15,293 nucleotides of DNA from a bacterium (lineage in GTDB: Bacteria > Ratteibacteria > UBA8468), in NCBI GenBank assembly GCA_030672255.1, contig DAOVGU010000225.1:1-15293 (forward strand), given 5' to 3'. The notes beneath the pieces are model-generated. The model was not told the origin of the DNA. It was given only the letters and a program-made list of their open reading frames with translations, and did no database searches. This document shows, one piece after another, positions 12,981 to 15,293 of the stretch; position 1 is the stretch's first letter, and each line of letters starts with the position of its first letter. Both the position numbers and the translations under genes were made by a program.

Positions 12981-13956
12981 GTGAGATAATCAGATCCTTG
13001 TGGAGGCGGGTGGCCTTTAGCCCTTTAGGTAAGGAAAGGAAAGATCTGCCTTTCTCTCTATTAATCAGGGATTGGAGAGACTCAATTGCCGAAAAACTCA
13101 AGGGTTTTTTGGAAAGAAACCTTATCGCAACCCTTAAAATCTCCTTTTGCAGACTCGGGGGAGTTTTTAAGAACTCCTTAATTTTGATAGTGAGTTTTTG
13201 CTCTTTTCTTTTTAAAATTTTAGGTAAAAATGAGACTGCAGTTTTTTCAATAAAGGCGAAATCCTCCTGGCAGGCAACCCCAAGCTTAGCCAGAGATTCC
13301 TTTACTTTGGGATTATATTCAGAAAGAAGGGGTAATAACTCCAATCTGATTCTATTGCGCAGATATACAGGAGAAATGTTAGAGGAATCGGTCACAAAGA
13401 ATATTTTTCTTTCCTTTAAGTAATCAAGAATTTCTTCTCGGCTAACCGAAAGTAAAGGCCGGATAATCTGAACCTCCGGGTTATCCTTTAGGGGCCGCTT
13501 AATCCTCATCCCCCCTAATCCCAGCAGCCCAGTTCCCCGAATAATCCTTAAAAGAATGGTCTCGGCCTGATCATCAAGGTTATGCCCCAGCGCAATTTTA
13601 TTAACGCGATATTTTTTAGCAACGGTAGAGAAGAATCGGTAGCGGACCTCTCTGGCTTTCTCCTCTATGGAGGATTTCTTCAGTTTAGAGAGGTCTCTTT
13701 TCGTAAGTGTAATGGGAAGGGAAAGGGAGCTTGCCAGCTCTTTTACAAAACGAGCATCCTCTCCTGCCTCTTTACGAAGACCATGGTTGAGATGACAGAG
13801 AAAGAGGGAGAATTTTAATCCCTTCTTTAAGCGGAAAAGGAGGTGAAGTAAAGCAACCGAATCCGGCCCCCCAGAGATTCCCAAAAGAACCCTATCCCCT
13901 TTTTCAATAAGAGAATGCTTATTTATCGTCTGCTTAACTTTGGCTAATAAATCCAT
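12970..13956 (-). CDS. tilS: tRNA(Ile)-lysidine synthetase
   Basis: Uses ATP and lysine to convert the wobble cytidine of the AUA-reading tRNA-Ile to lysidine, an essential step in most bacteria. The 328-residue protein starts with an N-type ATP pyrophosphatase domain: GISGGPDSVALLHLL (26-40) is the PP-loop, then LCHLNHGLRKEAGEDARFV and GHNLDDQAETILLRI, the other TilS-specific motifs. The C-terminal part is short, as in the compact TilS of Aquifex-like organisms. The frame is open to 14106, but those first 50 residues are translation of the repeat at 13975-14132. The ATG at 13956 (MDLLAKVKQTINK), with AAGGAA about eight bases upstream, fits the family start. It follows mgtE across that repeat and ends at the dnaG promoter. 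Confidence 0.93.
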   Translation of the reverse strand: MDLLAKVKQTINKHSLIEKGDRVLLGISGGPDSVALLHLLFRLKKGLKFSLFLCHLNHGLRKEAGEDARFVKELASSLSLPITLTKRDLSKLKKSSIEEKAREVRYRFFSTVAKKYRVNKIALGHNLDDQAETILLRIIRGTGLLGLGGMRIKRPLKDNPEVQIIRPLLSVSREEILDYLKERKIFFVTDSSNISPVYLRNRIRLELLPLLSEYNPKVKESLAKLGVACQEDFAFIEKTAVSFLPKILKRKEQKLTIKIKEFLKTPPSLQKEILRVAIRFLSKKPLSFSAIESLQSLINREKGRSFLSLPKGLKATRLHKDLIISLYK

Positions 13957-13974
13957 ATACAAATTCCTTATTAT

Positions 13975-14132
13975 CCACAGATTAACACAGATATACACAG
14001 ATACTGCAAATAAAATGACACAAAGTGTCATTCCCGCAATCAGTAAGCGGGAATCTATATTCTTTTTAGATTCCTGCTTCCGCAGGAATGACAGCAATGC
14101 TGTCATCTGCGTTTATCTGCGTGCATCTGTGG
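13975..14132. repeat. Composite inverted-repeat element between mgtE and tilS
   Basis: The outer arms match the element at 9579-9753: CCACAGATTAACACAGAT from 13975 and ATCTGCGTGCATCTGTGG ending at 14132. Just inside are TGACACAAAGTGTCA (14016-14030) and TGACAGCAATGCTGTCA (14089-14105). The centre differs from the other copy: ATTCCCGC/GCGGGAAT and ATTCCTGC/GCAGGAAT hairpins replace the TCATTGCGAG core. So one outer frame carries two different inner cassettes in this window. Confidence 0.8.
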
Positions 14133-14139
14133 TTTCAAA

Positions 14140-15293
14140 TCAGATGTGCAGGAGAAACTTGGCAATTTGAAAGTAAATGATAAGACCGGTGAGATCTATC
14201 GCGGTGGAAATAAAAGGACCAGCCGCTACTGCCGGGTCAATCCGTAGGCGCCGCAATAAGAGGGGAAGAAATGCTCCGGTGATCGTGGCTACGGCAATGG
14301 TAGCCGCCAGTCCAATCCCCACGGTGAGCCCAAGAAGAAAATTTCTCTCTGTCAGTAAGGCTCTGCCCAGACCAAAGAGCCCCAGAATAGCACCCAACAA
14401 CAGTCCTAAACCAATCTCCCTGCGCATCACTCTAAAGGTCTGCTGCAAGGATAACTCGCCGGTGGCCAGCCCGCGAATAATTGTGGCAGATGACTGTGTT
14501 CCCGCATTGCCCCCGGTTCCAATGAGCAAAGGAACAAAGTAGGCAAGAGCCACTAAAGCCTCGAGGGCATGGGAATAACCTTTGAGAATATTGCCGGTGA
14601 AGGTCTGAGCAATAAGAAGCCCAATAAGCCAAAAAACCCTTTTGCGGGCGAGAATAAAGAAACCGGTCTTAAAATATTCCTCCTCAGGAGCCTCCATCGC
14701 CGCCATCTTATGAATATCCTCGGTATTTTCTTCTTTAATGATGTCAATGGTATCATCAACCGTAACAATGCCCAAGAGTTTATCATTTTTATCTACTACC
14801 GGCAGGGCCAAAAAATCATACCTGGCAATCAGTTTTGCCGCTTCTTCCTGATCTTGATTCTCCTTTACGCTAATTACATTTCGATGCATGATTTCTGCAA
14901 TTTTTTGGCCAGGTTCACCCAAAACAAGGTCCTTTAAAGAGACAAATCCAACCAATTTTCCACTATTATCAATGACATAGAGATAGTAGATCGTCTCTTT
15001 CCTGGGTGCAATCTGCCGGATATTTCCCAGCGCTTCATTAATAGTTAATTCTGGTCTTAAAGAGGCATACTCGGTAGTCATGATGCTCCCGGCAGAATTT
15101 TCCTTCTCCCTCAGAAGTTTCTCCAGATCGGCTCGTTCCTCAGGACTCATTAAAGGGAGAAATCGCTGGATGATTTCTGCCGGCAGCTCTTCGAAAAGGT
15201 TAGCCCTCTCATCGGCAGCCATCTCATTTAAAACCTCGCCTGCATAATTTTTCCCCAACAACGAAAGAAAGCCTGCCTGCTCCTCCTCCTCCA
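14140..15293 (-). CDS. mgtE: Magnesium transporter MgtE, 5' end outside the window
   Basis: Magnesium channel/transporter of the inner membrane, gated by its cytoplasmic domain. The reading frame stays open through the right edge, so the first part of the N domain is missing. What is present: the end of the N domain (MAADERANLFEELPAEIIQR), the linker SAGSIMTTEYASLRP, two CBS domains (about 75-185 residues into the fragment; IMHRNVISV opens the second), then a membrane domain of about five helices. VPLLIGTGGNAGTQSSA and DPAVAAGPFISTAIDLTG are MgtE signatures; the Asp of the latter corresponds in position to the pore Asp known from Thermus MgtE. A TTG at 15261 is in frame but internal to the domain and is not a real start. 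The stop codon lies eight bases from the repeat element. The link to tilS is positional only. Confidence 0.92.
   Translation of the reverse strand, partial: EEEEQAGFLSLLGKNYAGEVLNEMAADERANLFEELPAEIIQRFLPLMSPEERADLEKLLREKENSAGSIMTTEYASLRPELTINEALGNIRQIAPRKETIYYLYVIDNSGKLVGFVSLKDLVLGEPGQKIAEIMHRNVISVKENQDQEEAAKLIARYDFLALPVVDKNDKLLGIVTVDDTIDIIKEENTEDIHKMAAMEAPEEEYFKTGFFILARKRVFWLIGLLIAQTFTGNILKGYSHALEALVALAYFVPLLIGTGGNAGTQSSATIIRGLATGELSLQQTFRVMRREIGLGLLLGAILGLFGLGRALLTERNFLLGLTVGIGLAATIAVATITGAFLPLLLRRLRIDPAVAAGPFISTAIDLTGLIIYFQIAKFLLHI

Noticed and set aside
13957..14106. N-terminal extension of 50 residues on tilS with a hydrophobic stretch that looks like a membrane anchor
   Set aside because: It is the translation of the repeat element at 13975-14132; the family start and a ribosome site are at 13956.

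Overview
The window is about 15.3 kb of bacterial DNA of moderate GC. Nearly every gene is on the minus strand, so transcription runs from the right edge to the left. The core proteins (primary sigma factor, DnaG, TilS, MgtE, aspartokinase, citramalate synthase) are clearly bacterial. The catabolic genes on the left (sulfatase-fold enzyme, URO-D methyltransferase-like protein, polysaccharide deacetylase, ROK regulator) and the dense short palindromic repeats in almost every gap would fit an uncultured anaerobic lineage such as Omnitrophota or Aerophobota. That placement is an impression from content, not something I could test.

Right part (about 6650-15293): mgtE (cut by the window edge), tilS, dnaG, rpoD, lysC and cimA run head to tail. 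dnaG-rpoD is the familiar core of the macromolecular-synthesis operon, and lysC-cimA feeds aspartate-family amino acids and isoleucine. Four composite repeats fill the gaps mgtE/tilS, tilS/dnaG, rpoD/lysC and the lysC/cimA junction. The last is the most striking: the repeat supplies the lysC stop codon, the cimA start codon and about 53 in-frame N-terminal codons of cimA. Repeat sequence also creates false N-terminal extensions on the longest tilS and dnaG reading frames, so starts were moved inward there.

Middle (about 4190-6650): a ROK-family repressor with a kinase-dead active site lies behind a near-perfect minus-strand promoter and two tandem hairpins. A 30-codon ORF overlaps its stop codon. 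Next comes a patch of gene debris: the only plus-strand genes (a complete small antitoxin-like protein overlapping a decayed PIN toxin), possible scraps of a Gfo/Idh/MocA oxidoreductase, an unidentified short ORF, and a 46-codon N-terminal stub of a URO-D family protein.

Left part (1-4210): a compact minus-strand cluster of polysaccharide deacetylase-like protein, an unidentified protein with a probable frameshift near its 5' end, a URO-D/corrinoid methyltransferase-like protein and a sulfatase-fold enzyme lacking the usual formylglycine motif. Spacings of 31-64 bp suggest an operon. With the ROK regulator nearby, a carbohydrate or methoxylated/esterified substrate pathway is a reasonable guess, but no substrate can be named. 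No tRNA, rRNA, CRISPR array or intact insertion sequence was seen.
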